In this document: positions 41,512 through 50,235 of the stretch, piece by piece
Layout: every line of letters starts with the position of its first letter
Position numbering within the stretch: position 1 is the stretch's first letter
DNA from: Janthinobacterium lividum
GTDB lineage: Bacteria > Pseudomonadota > Gammaproteobacteria > Burkholderiales > Burkholderiaceae_D
Reading direction: 5' to 3'
Assembly: GCF_023509035.1 (NCBI RefSeq)
Contig: NZ_CP075583.1
Span: forward strand, 5,332,001-5,396,000
Length of the DNA: 64,000 nucleotides
The notes under the pieces: model-generated
Told to the model about the DNA's origin: nothing
Databases searched by the model: none
The model's input: the letters and a program-made list of their open reading frames with translations, nothing else
Made by a program: the position numbers and the translations under genes

Positions 41512-42183
41512 TCAGTCGTTCTTGAGTTTGGTCACATACTCTTCCGACAGCTTGCGAAACAGCAAATGCGTTTCATTGCGCAAATACGGCCCGATCAGGG
41601 ACAGCACCTGGTAGCAGCCGCGCGCCAGCGCATCGGACATCGATTGCTGCTCGCTGTACTTGCGCGGGTTGCGCACATATTCGTACGACAGCCAGTAGGT
41701 GGCGACGACTACCATATTCGTCGCCATCGCAGCGACTTCCATGTCCGACGCTTCCAGCGACTGTTCGCTGCGCAAGTCTTCGCACAGCTGCGTGGCCACC
41801 TTGATCTTGTGCGCCAGGATCAGCTTGAAGTGCAATTCCAGCTTGCGGTTGCGCGACAATAAATCATTGAGGTCGCGATAGAAAAAGCGGTAGCGCCAGA
41901 TCAGTTCGAACATCAGGTGCAAATACAGCCAGACATCCTCGATATTCGAGCGGCGCCCATCGGGCACGGTCAGGATGCGTTCGATTTCCGCCTCGAACTG
42001 GACGAAGATCGAATTGACGATGTCGTCCTTGTTACGGAAGTGGTAATACAGGTTTCCGGGCGAAATGTTCATCTCTTCCGCAATCACGGTCGTCGTAATA
42101 TTCGGCTCACCAAACTCATTGAACAGGCGCAGCGACAACTCCAGGATGCGTTCGCGGGTACGGCGTGGTGCTTTTTGTAGCAT
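41512..42183 (-). CDS. TetR family regulator, PhaD-like
   Basis: A 223-residue regulator. The HTH is ITTTVIAEEMNISPGNLYYHFRNKDD, with RTRERILELSLRLFNEFGEPN before it. The ligand domain has the pattern of Pseudomonas PhaD (EDVWLYLHLMFELIWRYRFFYRDLNDLLSRNRKL), a regulator of PHA granule genes, and a phasin gene lies immediately upstream on the same strand. The ATG at 42183 (MLQKAPRRT) was chosen over a longer frame. Confidence 0.85.
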   Translation of the reverse strand: MLQKAPRRTRERILELSLRLFNEFGEPNITTTVIAEEMNISPGNLYYHFRNKDDIVNSIFVQFEAEIERILTVPDGRRSNIEDVWLYLHLMFELIWRYRFFYRDLNDLLSRNRKLELHFKLILAHKIKVATQLCEDLRSEQSLEASDMEVAAMATNMVVVATYWLSYEYVRNPRKYSEQQSMSDALARGCYQVLSLIGPYLRNETHLLFRKLSEEYVTKLKND

Positions 42184-42280
42184 GGCGGGCAATCTCTCTG
42201 TGTTCTGCCGCAAGCATACCACCTAAAATAGCCATAATGAAACACTCCGCCCCTGGCCGCCGGCGAAAAACGCAGGCAAG

Positions 42281-42302
42281 AAAAAGCCTGCGCGAGCAGG
42301 CT
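42281..42302 (-). terminator. Terminator after the phasin gene
   Basis: Minus strand: stem AGCCTGC / GCAGGCT, loop TCGC, then five T. It separates the phasin transcript from the TetR gene. Confidence 0.85.
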
Positions 42303-42321
42303 GGAGGGATGCGGCGCCAGC

Positions 42322-42927
42322 TCAGGCGGCCGGCGCTTTTTTCTTCGCCGCCGGTCTCGCCGCCGGCTTGCTCAGTGGCTTGCTCACTGGCTTGGCTGCG
42401 GCGCGCGGCGCGGCCTTGGCTGCCGGCTTGGCCGGGGCCTTGGCGATGGCCGCCTTCGGCGCGGCTTTCGCTACGGTTTTCGGCGCCGCCTTCACGGCCG
42501 GCTTGACCGCAGCCTTGGGCCTGGGCGCCGGCGCGGCCTGGGCCGACAGCGCCGCCACTTGCAAGCTCAAGGCATCGATCTTGGCGTGCAGCGCGGCGAT
42601 ATCGTTTTGCGTGGGCACGCCGATGGTGGCCAGGGCGCGCGCGACGCGCTCTTCAAACACCTGTTCCAGCTTGTCCCAGGAACCGCTGGCCTGCTTGCCC
42701 ACGCCATCGGCCAGTTTGCCGACACTGTCGCTGACACCGGCGACCTTGTCTTCGGCGCGTTTCTGGAATTCCGTGCCTTCCTTCACCAGCCTTGAAAACA
42801 CGCGTCCGCCCTCTTCCTGCGCCTTGGCAAACGCGCCCAGGCCCGCTTGCCATATCTGCTGCGCGGACGAGCGCACGGCGCTTGCCAATTCCTTGTCTTC
42901 CGTCAGCTCCTTCAATTTCTTCACCAT
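42322..42927 (-). CDS. PhaI/PhaF-type phasin with histone-like tail
   Basis: A 201-residue protein. Residues 1-110 are a phasin helix domain (LASAVRSSAQQIWQAGLGAFAKAQEEGGRVFSRLVKEG...). After a short coiled coil (LHAKIDALSLQVAAL) comes a 75-residue Ala/Lys/Pro tail of AAKP and APKA repeats, like histone H1 and like PhaF of Pseudomonas. PhaF-type proteins bind granules and DNA and distribute granules at cell division. Confidence 0.88.
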   Translation of the reverse strand: MVKKLKELTEDKELASAVRSSAQQIWQAGLGAFAKAQEEGGRVFSRLVKEGTEFQKRAEDKVAGVSDSVGKLADGVGKQASGSWDKLEQVFEERVARALATIGVPTQNDIAALHAKIDALSLQVAALSAQAAPAPRPKAAVKPAVKAAPKTVAKAAPKAAIAKAPAKPAAKAAPRAAAKPVSKPLSKPAARPAAKKKAPAA

Positions 42928-43078
42928 CGCCAGCTCCCGTCATGTGAAAGGCCATGCCACTTCATGGATATCTTTTATTCTAGTGAGCAAAACTAGAGAC
43001 GGGTGTCTAATTCGATAGAAAGCGGCTGCTCAAGGTGCGCCAGCGCACGCGGCGGCAAGGTGCCTGAGCAGCAAGCCC

Positions 43079-46000
43079 CTAGGCCGCCACTTTCACCGGG
43101 CCATGCAGCAGTTTGTGCAGGCGGAAGCCTTCGCGGATGTTCTCGCGCAGCACGGCGCCTTTCCACGGCTTGGTGTAGAAGCGGTCGACGGCGCCACGGT
43201 TGATGGCCGCCATGATGGGCGTCAGGTCGGCAAAGGCCGACAGCATGATGCGGAAGGTGTCGGGACACAGGTGCTTGACCCGTTCCATGAATTCGGTGCC
43301 GCTCATGAGCGGCATGCACTGGTCGCACAGGATCACCTGCACCTTGTGGCGCGCCAGGATGTCGAAGCCTTCGGCAGCCGTCTGCGCCGTGAGAATGCGG
43401 TAGCCATCCTGCGCCAGGAAGTCGCTGAGCACGTCGAGCATGAAGACATCGTCGTCGACGATCAGCAAGGTTTGCTGCTCTTCGCTGCCTGCATCCTGCG
43501 GCGTCTGCAGCAGCTTGCCGCCCATCAGCATCTGCTCGAATTCTTCCTGCGGCACGGGGCGGCTGAAATAATAGCCCTGCATCTCGTCACAGCCGTGGCG
43601 CCGCAAATAAGCCAGCTGCGCATCGTTTTCCACACCTTCGGCGATCACTTCCAGCTTCATGCTGTGCGCCATGCTGATGATGGCCAGCACGATGGCCGCG
43701 TCGTCCGGATTGCTGGTCACTTCACGCACGAAGGCGATGTCGATCTTCAGCTTGTCGATGGGGAAGCGCTTCAGGTAGGCCAGGCTGGAATAACCGGTGC
43801 CGAAATCGTCGATGGAAATCTGGATGCCCAGCGCCTTCAAGTTGCGCAGCACGGCGATGGTTTCCTCGGCGTTCGACATGAGCGAGCTTTCCGTCAGCTC
43901 CAGCTCCAGCAGCTCGGGCGCGATATCGTATTTGCGGATCGCCTTGAGCACCTCCTCTTCCAGGCCGCCGACGAAAAACTGGATGCCCGAGACATTCACC
44001 GACAGGTGCACGGGTCCGATGCTGCTCGCGCCCCACTCGCTGATCTTCTTGCACGCTTCGTCGAGCACCCAGTTACCAACGCGCACGATCAGTCCCGTTT
44101 CTTCCAGCAGAGGGATGAACAGGGCCGGCGAGACCATGCCGTGGCCGGGGCGGCGCCAGCGTATCAGCGCCTCGGCGCCGCTGATGCGTCCCGAGATGAT
44201 ATTCACCTTGGGCTGGAAGAACAGCACGAATTCCTCGTTGTCGATGGCACGCCGCAGGGCATTTTCCATGTCCAGCCGCGCCATCGACTGCGCATTCATT
44301 TCCGCTGTGAAGAAGCGGAAGGCGTCGCGGCCCGCCTCCTTGGCGCGGTACATGGCCGTGTCGGCATATTGAATCAGGGTGTCCGCATCGACGCCATCGT
44401 CGGGGTACACGGAAATGCCGATGCTGACCGTCACCGTCACCTCGTGGCCCTGCAAGTCGAACGGTTTGCGCATCGCCTCGCGGATCTTGTCGACCACGCC
44501 CACGGCATGCTGGGCGCCATCGGGCAGCACCAGGATGGTGGCAAATTCATCGCCGCCAAAGCGGCCGATGGTATCGCGCACGCGCAGGCAGTCGACCAGG
44601 CGGCTGGAAAACTGGCGCAGCAGTTCATCGCCAATGGTGTGACCCAGGGTGTCATTGACATTCTTGAAGCGGTCGATATCCATGAACAGCACGGCCACGG
44701 CCCACTGGTGTTCGGCCGCCTGGGACAGGGAATGGGTCAGCGAAGCATAGAACTGGCTGCGGTTCGGCAAACCCGTCAAGGTGTCGAAATGGGCCAGCTT
44801 CATCAGGCGCTGCTCGGCGTCCTTGCGCTCGGTGATGTCGCGCGCCACGGCCACCAGAATCCAGCTCTGCCCCGAGCGCAGGGTGCGCCGCTGGACTTCC
44901 ACCGACAGCGGCGAGCCATCCTTGCGCTGCAACTGCAACTCCGTCATCGGGCCGCCCTGGTCGCCGGCCAGCAATTTGTTGTACAGCTCTTCCAGCGGGG
45001 CTTCGCCCTCGTGTGCGTGGCCCGGCCCCACGCGCAGGAAATCCTCGCGCTCGAAACCGAGCATGCGGCAAGCCGTCTGGTTGACGTCGACGAAGCACAT
45101 GCCGGCGCGGTCGACGAGGAAAATCGCATCGGCCGTGGCGTCCATCGCCAGGCGGAAGCGGCGCAAGTCTTCATCGAGGCGGATGCGCGCCGCCATGTCC
45201 AGGGTCAGCTGCTCGTGGTGGCGCTTGATTTCGTCGTACAGCAGCAGGTTGTCGTAGGCGACGGCGATCTGCGCCGCCACCGTGGCGGCGACTCTCTCGT
45301 CGACTTCGGAAAATTCATTCGCCCCCAGCTTGTCCACCAGGTACAGCCAGCCGTGGCTGCGCTCGCGCGAAGCGATGGCGACGCCCAGGAAGGAATGCAC
45401 GGGCGGATGCGTGTCGGGCAGGCCCAGCGCGCCGGGGTCGCCCTTCAAGCCATTGACCCGGTAGGGCTGGCGCTGCTCCAGCAAGCGGTTCAGGATACCC
45501 GTGCGCGGCGCGCTGGCGATGCGCTCGAGGTTTTTCTCGGCGCCGCACGAGGAAAAATAGCTGAGCTTTTCGGCGCCCTCTTCCAGCATGCCAATGCAGG
45601 CGTACTTGGAGACGCAGATATTCTGCGCCACCCTGCAGCCAGCCTCGATCAGGGCGCGCGGATCGCGTTCGGCACCCAGCTCGATGCCCAGCTCGATCAG
45701 GGCCGTCAGGCGCAGGCTTACCGCCTGCAGGCTGGAGAGCGAACGCGACAGGCGCTCCGTCATGACGCCCAGGTCTTCGGGGATGGCGGCCTGGCCCTCG
45801 CGCTGGCTGGCCAGTTGCGAAATCTGCTGACTGCTCGATTCGAGTTCGTCGATGTAGCCGCTGACCTGGTCCTCGATGCCGGCCAACTTGCCCGTGGCGG
45901 GAGGCGCCGCACTGCCGCCCACGCCCGGCGCAGCCGGCACCTGGGGCGCCGACGGCATCAGACCCAGCGCCTCGTTGACGGTGCGCACGATGAGCTCGGG

Positions 46001-46324
46001 ATCGGACGGCTTGGGCAGCACCCAGCGCACGCCGCACGCCTGCGCCAGCAAGATCGCTTCCTGCTCGCGGTAGGTGGCCGTATAAAAAATGATGGGCACG
46101 TTGGTCAGCGCGGGATCGGCATGCACGCGCGTGACAAATTCGTAACCGTCCATGTTCGGCATGAGGATGTCGGAAATGATCAAGTCCGGTCGCTCGGTGC
46201 GCAGTATTTCCAGCGCGTCGGCGCCATTGGCCGCCTCCAGCAGGCGGTGGCCGTCGTAACCCAGCAGTGCGGTCAGGAACTCGCGGTTCAGCACATGATC
46301 ATCGACGATCAGGATGGTGGCTAT
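43079..46324 (-). CDS. REC-GAF-PAS-GGDEF-EAL-REC c-di-GMP signalling protein (start lost, probably fused to the upstream gene)
   Basis: About 1080 residues: receiver (TILIVDDHVLNREF, LIISDILMPNMDGYE), coiled coil, GAF, PAS ending ARDITERKDAEQ, GGDEF with intact GGDEF and an RVRD inhibitory site, EAL with intact EALIRW, DDFGTGYSS, KLKID and AEGVE, and a C-terminal receiver (LLIVDDDVFM, CDQCMP, TKPWK). Cyclase and phosphodiesterase halves both look active. The frame holds no ATG, GTG or TTG before the first receiver; GTG 46294 would remove its first strand. It runs open into the preceding receiver gene at a T-run, so a one-base error is likely. Confidence 0.88.
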   Translation of the reverse strand: MATILIVDDHVLNREFLTALLGYDGHRLLEAANGADALEILRTERPDLIISDILMPNMDGYEFVTRVHADPALTNVPIIFYTATYREQEAILLAQACGVRWVLPKPSDPELIVRTVNEALGLMPSAPQVPAAPGVGGSAAPPATGKLAGIEDQVSGYIDELESSSQQISQLASQREGQAAIPEDLGVMTERLSRSLSSLQAVSLRLTALIELGIELGAERDPRALIEAGCRVAQNICVSKYACIGMLEEGAEKLSYFSSCGAEKNLERIASAPRTGILNRLLEQRQPYRVNGLKGDPGALGLPDTHPPVHSFLGVAIASRERSHGWLYLVDKLGANEFSEVDERVAATVAAQIAVAYDNLLLYDEIKRHHEQLTLDMAARIRLDEDLRRFRLAMDATADAIFLVDRAGMCFVDVNQTACRMLGFEREDFLRVGPGHAHEGEAPLEELYNKLLAGDQGGPMTELQLQRKDGSPLSVEVQRRTLRSGQSWILVAVARDITERKDAEQRLMKLAHFDTLTGLPNRSQFYASLTHSLSQAAEHQWAVAVLFMDIDRFKNVNDTLGHTIGDELLRQFSSRLVDCLRVRDTIGRFGGDEFATILVLPDGAQHAVGVVDKIREAMRKPFDLQGHEVTVTVSIGISVYPDDGVDADTLIQYADTAMYRAKEAGRDAFRFFTAEMNAQSMARLDMENALRRAIDNEEFVLFFQPKVNIISGRISGAEALIRWRRPGHGMVSPALFIPLLEETGLIVRVGNWVLDEACKKISEWGASSIGPVHLSVNVSGIQFFVGGLEEEVLKAIRKYDIAPELLELELTESSLMSNAEETIAVLRNLKALGIQISIDDFGTGYSSLAYLKRFPIDKLKIDIAFVREVTSNPDDAAIVLAIISMAHSMKLEVIAEGVENDAQLAYLRRHGCDEMQGYYFSRPVPQEEFEQMLMGGKLLQTPQDAGSEEQQTLLIVDDDVFMLDVLSDFLAQDGYRILTAQTAAEGFDILARHKVQVILCDQCMPLMSGTEFMERVKHLCPDTFRIMLSAFADLTPIMAAINRGAVDRFYTKPWKGAVLRENIREGFRLHKLLHGPVKVAA

Positions 46325-46716
46325 GTCGTTTTTAACTGGCGTCGACGGCGCCCCGGGTAAAAAGATTCCAGCTCCGCGACGAACAGGTCAGGCTCGATCG
46401 GCTTGCCGATGTAGCCATTGAAGCCCGCTTCGAGCAGGCGTTCGCGGTCGCCCACCATGGCCAGCGCCGTCACGGCCAGGGCCGGGATATTGCGCAGTTG
46501 TGGGTCTTTCTTCAGCTCCGCCACCACGCCATAGCCATCGAGCTTGGGCAAATGCACGTCGCAAATGATCAAGTCCGGCAATTCGCTGCGCGCCATGCGC
46601 ACGCCCTCTTCGCCGTCGTAGGCGGTCAGCGGCGTGTACCCGAAGGCACGCAGCAAATACACCATCAATTCCATATTGGTGGCGTTATCTTCGATAATCA
46701 GGATACGTGCGGACAA
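46321..46716 (-). CDS. Response-regulator receiver domain, probably N-terminus of the downstream hybrid protein
   Basis: A 131-residue receiver: RILIIEDNATNMELM, phospho-Asp in LIICDVHLPKLDGYG, Thr in AVTALA, Lys in GKPIEPDL. As drawn it ends SFYPGRRRRQLKTT. If the minus-strand T5 (plus A5 at 46359-46363) is T6, the tail becomes SFLPGAPSTPVKNDIATILIV and reads straight into the second receiver, making one protein of about 1210 residues. As it stands the stop overlaps the next frame. Confidence 0.85.
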   Translation of the reverse strand: MSARILIIEDNATNMELMVYLLRAFGYTPLTAYDGEEGVRMARSELPDLIICDVHLPKLDGYGVVAELKKDPQLRNIPALAVTALAMVGDRERLLEAGFNGYIGKPIEPDLFVAELESFYPGRRRRQLKTT

Positions 46717-47018
46717 TTAGCGCCCCCAATAAAAACTGCATGGACTCATTTTCTGCCTGCGTTCATTTTTCCGATTGCGCGAGGAACATAACAATCCTAC
46801 AACATCTTGCCATACATCCAAAAAAATAGCTTGTCTCCGGATGCCTGCAGAACGGTGGAAGCGGGCTCAGGAACAAATTTCTCCCAGTTATCTTCTGACG
46901 TTAGCTTAATACAGTACGCCAGTGGAAAACAGCGTTTTCTGCCTCTTGCGTTGTTAAACATGGGCAACAGCAGAGTCAAAAGAGACAGTCTTGCCATGCA
47001 GACAAAACACAACAGGAC
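46717..47018. other. 302-bp gap upstream of the receiver gene
   Basis: No supported gene. Less GC-rich than its flanks. Short open frames exist on both strands (46797-47012 minus, 46807-47049 plus) but show no family features, no good ribosome-binding site and no codon bias. The promoter of the receiver gene should lie here; no convincing hexamers were seen. Confidence 0.5.
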
Positions 47019-47978
47019 TCAGGCGAAATGGGGGGCGGAGGGAGGCTGAGCGACTTCGTTCTTGATAGTAATTTCTTCCAACAACTGGCGCAGCACGCGC
47101 GCATCGCTGGCCAGCGCCACATGGCCGATGCCGCCGAAGGCGAGATTGCGCGCGCCGGGCAGCTGCGCGGACGCCTGCGGCGCGACGATATTGTCGTGAT
47201 GCGAATAGATCGACGTGATCAGGGCGCGCAGTTCCGGCGTCTCGCTGGCAGCCAGCAGCGCCAGCCAGTCGCTGGGTGCGCCACCGATACGGCTCATCTG
47301 GCGCGCATTCGTCCCCGCCGCCAGCTTGGCCAACGCCGTGCCGTGGTGCGGCGTGCCGATGGTGATGATGCGCGCCACGCGGGCTGCGCCGTAGTGGCGC
47401 AGCCAGGCGCGCGCCACCAGACCGCCCATGCTGTGCGCGACGATGATGGCGCGGTCGCTGCCCGTGCGGGCGCACAGCGCCTCGATAGCCTGCTCGACCT
47501 GCGGCACGAACTCCTCGATGTCTGCGCCTATCGGTTCCAGGTCGATGGCGTCATGCGCGACGCCGGCTTGCGCCAGTTGCCGGCTCAGCTGCGCCCAGTA
47601 GCCGCGGTTGCACACATAGCCGTGAATCAGCAGTACCGGCAAGCCCCGGGCATCCGTAGCGGCGTCCAGCGCATGCAGGCGCGGACGCAGCATGCCCCAA
47701 GACGACGTCCACAGGGTGGCGCGCAACTCGCCCAGGAACAGGCGCCCGGCGCCCCGTATACCCAACTGATGTTCCGCTGGCACGGGGCTGCCAGCGCGCC
47801 GGCTCTCCCAGAAATTGCGCGCGACGATCAGCGCGCGCACGGCCAGCAGCATGGCCAGCGCCAGCAACAAGGCCATGGCGGGCGAGGCGACGCCCCACGC
47901 CTGCATGGCCAGGTATGCCAATCCCAGCACGGCCAGCAGTTGCAGCAGCATCAGCCACTTGAGAATGCGCGCGATCAT
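47019..47978 (-). CDS. Triacylglycerol-lipase-like alpha/beta hydrolase, membrane-anchored
   Basis: A 319-residue protein with two N-terminal membrane helices (residues 5-30 and 33-52), so it is probably an inner-membrane-anchored enzyme facing one side. The hydrolase domain has LLIHGYVCNRGYW (oxyanion), the nucleophile AHSMGG, and GTPHHGTALA. A catalytic Asp/His pair is plausible at HHDNIVAP and GGIGHVAL. ATG overlaps the GMC gene stop (ATGA), so it is translated with the oxidoreductase. The natural substrate is unknown. Confidence 0.85.
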   Translation of the reverse strand: MIARILKWLMLLQLLAVLGLAYLAMQAWGVASPAMALLLALAMLLAVRALIVARNFWESRRAGSPVPAEHQLGIRGAGRLFLGELRATLWTSSWGMLRPRLHALDAATDARGLPVLLIHGYVCNRGYWAQLSRQLAQAGVAHDAIDLEPIGADIEEFVPQVEQAIEALCARTGSDRAIIVAHSMGGLVARAWLRHYGAARVARIITIGTPHHGTALAKLAAGTNARQMSRIGGAPSDWLALLAASETPELRALITSIYSHHDNIVAPQASAQLPGARNLAFGGIGHVALASDARVLRQLLEEITIKNEVAQPPSAPHFA

Positions 47979-49615
47979 GCCATCGTCGCAACAGAAACGG
48001 GAACGGGCGCGGGCTTGCCCGTCAAGTGCTGCGCCAGGCCGCTGGCCAGGCGCGCCGCCAACGCATAGATCGTCAGTTGCGGATTGGCGCCTATCGACGT
48101 GGGGAACAGCGAGCCGTCGTGCACGGACAGGTTGCGCACGCCGTGGTAGCGGCCATCGGCACCCGTCACGCCCAGGCGCGCATCGTCCGACATGGCGCAG
48201 CCCCCCATCACGTGGGCCGACACCACGCGCGCCAGCAGTGCCTTGAAGGGCAAGCCGTTGATGGCCTGCTTCGCCTGCGCCCAGTTCGTATAGTGGCTGG
48301 CCAGCTCATGCACGGGATACACGCTCTTGGCGCCAGCGGCAAACTGGATTTCCGCCATCGACAGCAGCGCGCGCCGCACGCCATCCCAAATAAAAGGCGT
48401 GAGCGGATAGTCGAGCACGGGCGCGCCGAAACTATCGATCGATACGCTGCCGCCGGCCGCCTCATGATGAAAGCCGTCGCGCAACAGGGCCAGCAAGCCA
48501 TGCGCATGGGGGAATTCGCGCATGGTGCGCGCATGTTCATCGCCGAAGCCGCCCATGGTGGTGGCCATCAGCAGCGGATGCAGGGGCGGCGCTTCGAGCT
48601 TGTAGCCAATAGGGCCATCGATGGGCGCCGTGTGCAGGAAATGGTCGGAATATATCGTCTGCGGCGCACCCGCATAGGCGTCGACGCGCTGCTTGAACAG
48701 GCCCGCCGAAATCACCGTCGGATGCAAAAAGGTGCGCCGCCCCAGCAAGCCATGCGGGTCGGGCGCCTGCGAGCGCAGCAGCAGGGCCGGCGAGTTGATG
48801 GCGCCGCCGGCCAGCACAAAATGTTTGGCACGCAGCGTGAGGCGCACGCCCGTGGGCGCCTGCCCGGCCGCGTCCAGCGCCGTCACCTGCACGCTGTCGA
48901 TGCGCTCACCCTTGAAGATGAAACGCTCGGCACGCGCATGCACGAGCAGGCCCGCACCGAGCGCCAGCGCCGACGGGATCGTCGTCACCAGCATCGACTG
49001 CTTGGCGTTCGTCGGGCAGCCCATGCCGCAGTAGCCGAGGTTCCAGCAACCATTTACGTTGCGCCTGATGGCGGCGGTGGGTATGCCCAGCGCCGTGGCG
49101 CCACGGCGCAATAAATCATTGTTTTCGTTAGGCGGCGCGGCCCAGTCGCTCACGTGCAGGCGTTTTTCCATCATGGCGAACCACGGCGCCATGGCGTCCA
49201 CGGAATAGCCGGTCAAACCAAAATGCTTGCGCCAGTATTCCAGGGTGCCGGGCGGCGTGCGAAAACTCGAGGTCCAGTTGACGGTGGTCGAACCGCCCAC
49301 GGTGCGGCCCTGCAAAATGTTGATCGCCTTGTCGCGCGTCTTGCGCGCGGCCGATTCCTGGTACAGCGCGGGATAGGCGTCCGCTTCGCGCATCTTGAAG
49401 TCTTTCGAGGACTTCAAGTCGCCCTCTTCGACGATCAGGACTTTCAGGCCGGCCAGCGCGAGGATTTCCGCCGTCACGCCGCCACCGGCGCCGCTGCCGA
49501 TGACGACGACATCCGCCTCCAGGGTGCGGTCGGCGGCCAGGGTGCTGGCGTCGGTGACGTTCCAGCCTCTGGCTACGCCGATGGCGATGGGGTCGGGTAT
49601 GGGGGATGTGCTCAT
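47975..49615 (-). CDS. GMC family oxidoreductase
   Basis: A 546-residue FAD enzyme. Rossmann motif VVVIGSGAGGGVTAEILA at residues 36-53, GGSTTVNWTSSFRTP (GMC signature), Cys-rich WNLGYCGMGCPTNAKQ, and the C-terminal GMC block with SAHVMGGCAM and SIGANPQLTIYALAARLA. Close to the membrane sugar/alcohol dehydrogenases; the natural substrate is unknown. No Tat or Sec signal of its own, so export could be by hitch-hiking with the Tat protein 8 bp upstream. Confidence 0.88.
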   Translation of the reverse strand: MSTSPIPDPIAIGVARGWNVTDASTLAADRTLEADVVVIGSGAGGGVTAEILALAGLKVLIVEEGDLKSSKDFKMREADAYPALYQESAARKTRDKAINILQGRTVGGSTTVNWTSSFRTPPGTLEYWRKHFGLTGYSVDAMAPWFAMMEKRLHVSDWAAPPNENNDLLRRGATALGIPTAAIRRNVNGCWNLGYCGMGCPTNAKQSMLVTTIPSALALGAGLLVHARAERFIFKGERIDSVQVTALDAAGQAPTGVRLTLRAKHFVLAGGAINSPALLLRSQAPDPHGLLGRRTFLHPTVISAGLFKQRVDAYAGAPQTIYSDHFLHTAPIDGPIGYKLEAPPLHPLLMATTMGGFGDEHARTMREFPHAHGLLALLRDGFHHEAAGGSVSIDSFGAPVLDYPLTPFIWDGVRRALLSMAEIQFAAGAKSVYPVHELASHYTNWAQAKQAINGLPFKALLARVVSAHVMGGCAMSDDARLGVTGADGRYHGVRNLSVHDGSLFPTSIGANPQLTIYALAARLASGLAQHLTGKPAPVPVSVATMA

Positions 49616-49622
49616 GGATGCC

Positions 49623-50144
49623 TTATGCGCTCAGTTCGGGCAGCGGTCCCGGATAGCCGATGGCGGCCCAGTGGGCGGCATCGGCGTACCAGGCGCCGAG
49701 GATCAAATCATGCAGGGCCAGATAGGCCGTCTGCAGTGTCGCCAGGCGGTGCGTGCGCCACGACTGCAGGAAGGCGGCCACCTGGGCCGGATCGGCGTCA
49801 AGCCAGCCGCCATGCACGCCGGCGACGAAGCGCCGCGCGGGCGCCAGCGCCAGCAGGCCAAACAGGTCCTGCACTTCCTGCTGCGCCGCCAGCGGCAAGC
49901 CACGGATGGCCGTGTCCACGCCCGCGATGGCGCCAGCGAGCGCCGCGGGCCGCGCGCCGGCTTCCTGCGGCAGCGCGCTGCCCAGCATGGCCGGCACGAT
50001 GGCCGCCAGCGCCGCGCGCGCCGCGCCATCGAGGACGAAACGGCCAGGCGCCGCCGGTCCGCGCACCAGGCGGTACGCGGCGCCGCCGGCCGCCAGCGCG
50101 CAGGCGCCGAGCACACCCAGTTTCAGAAACGATCTGCGTTGCAT
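49623..50144 (-). CDS. Tat-signal protein, gluconate 2-dehydrogenase subunit 3-like
   Basis: 173 residues from the ATG at 50144, which has GGAG eight bases before it. The start is MQRRSFLKLGVLGACALAAGG, a classical Tat signal (RRSFLK). The mature part is helical and Ala/Leu-rich and ends in the tryptophan-rich segment WRTHRLATLQTAYLALHDLILGAWYA, as in the small subunit that escorts GMC dehydrogenases to the periplasm. Directly upstream of the GMC gene. Confidence 0.75.
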   Translation of the reverse strand: MQRRSFLKLGVLGACALAAGGAAYRLVRGPAAPGRFVLDGAARAALAAIVPAMLGSALPQEAGARPAALAGAIAGVDTAIRGLPLAAQQEVQDLFGLLALAPARRFVAGVHGGWLDADPAQVAAFLQSWRTHRLATLQTAYLALHDLILGAWYADAAHWAAIGYPGPLPELSA

Positions 50145-50235
50145 CAGCATGTCTCCATTGCCATGTATCCCTTGTTTTATACCGCCTTTTGTAAGCCAGT
50201 GTACGCCAAAGGAAGCGACGCTCCGCGCGCAAAAA

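Noticed and set aside
43103..46360. Open frame of 1085 codons opposite the GGDEF-EAL gene
   Set aside because: Shadow frame rich in His, Gln, Asp and Arg without any domain; the minus-strand protein is unambiguous.
46797..47012. Small minus-strand frame of 71 codons containing VPEP
   Set aside because: The VPEPAS resembles a PEP-CTERM motif by chance; there is no following hydrophobic helix with a basic tail, no ribosome-binding site and no codon bias.
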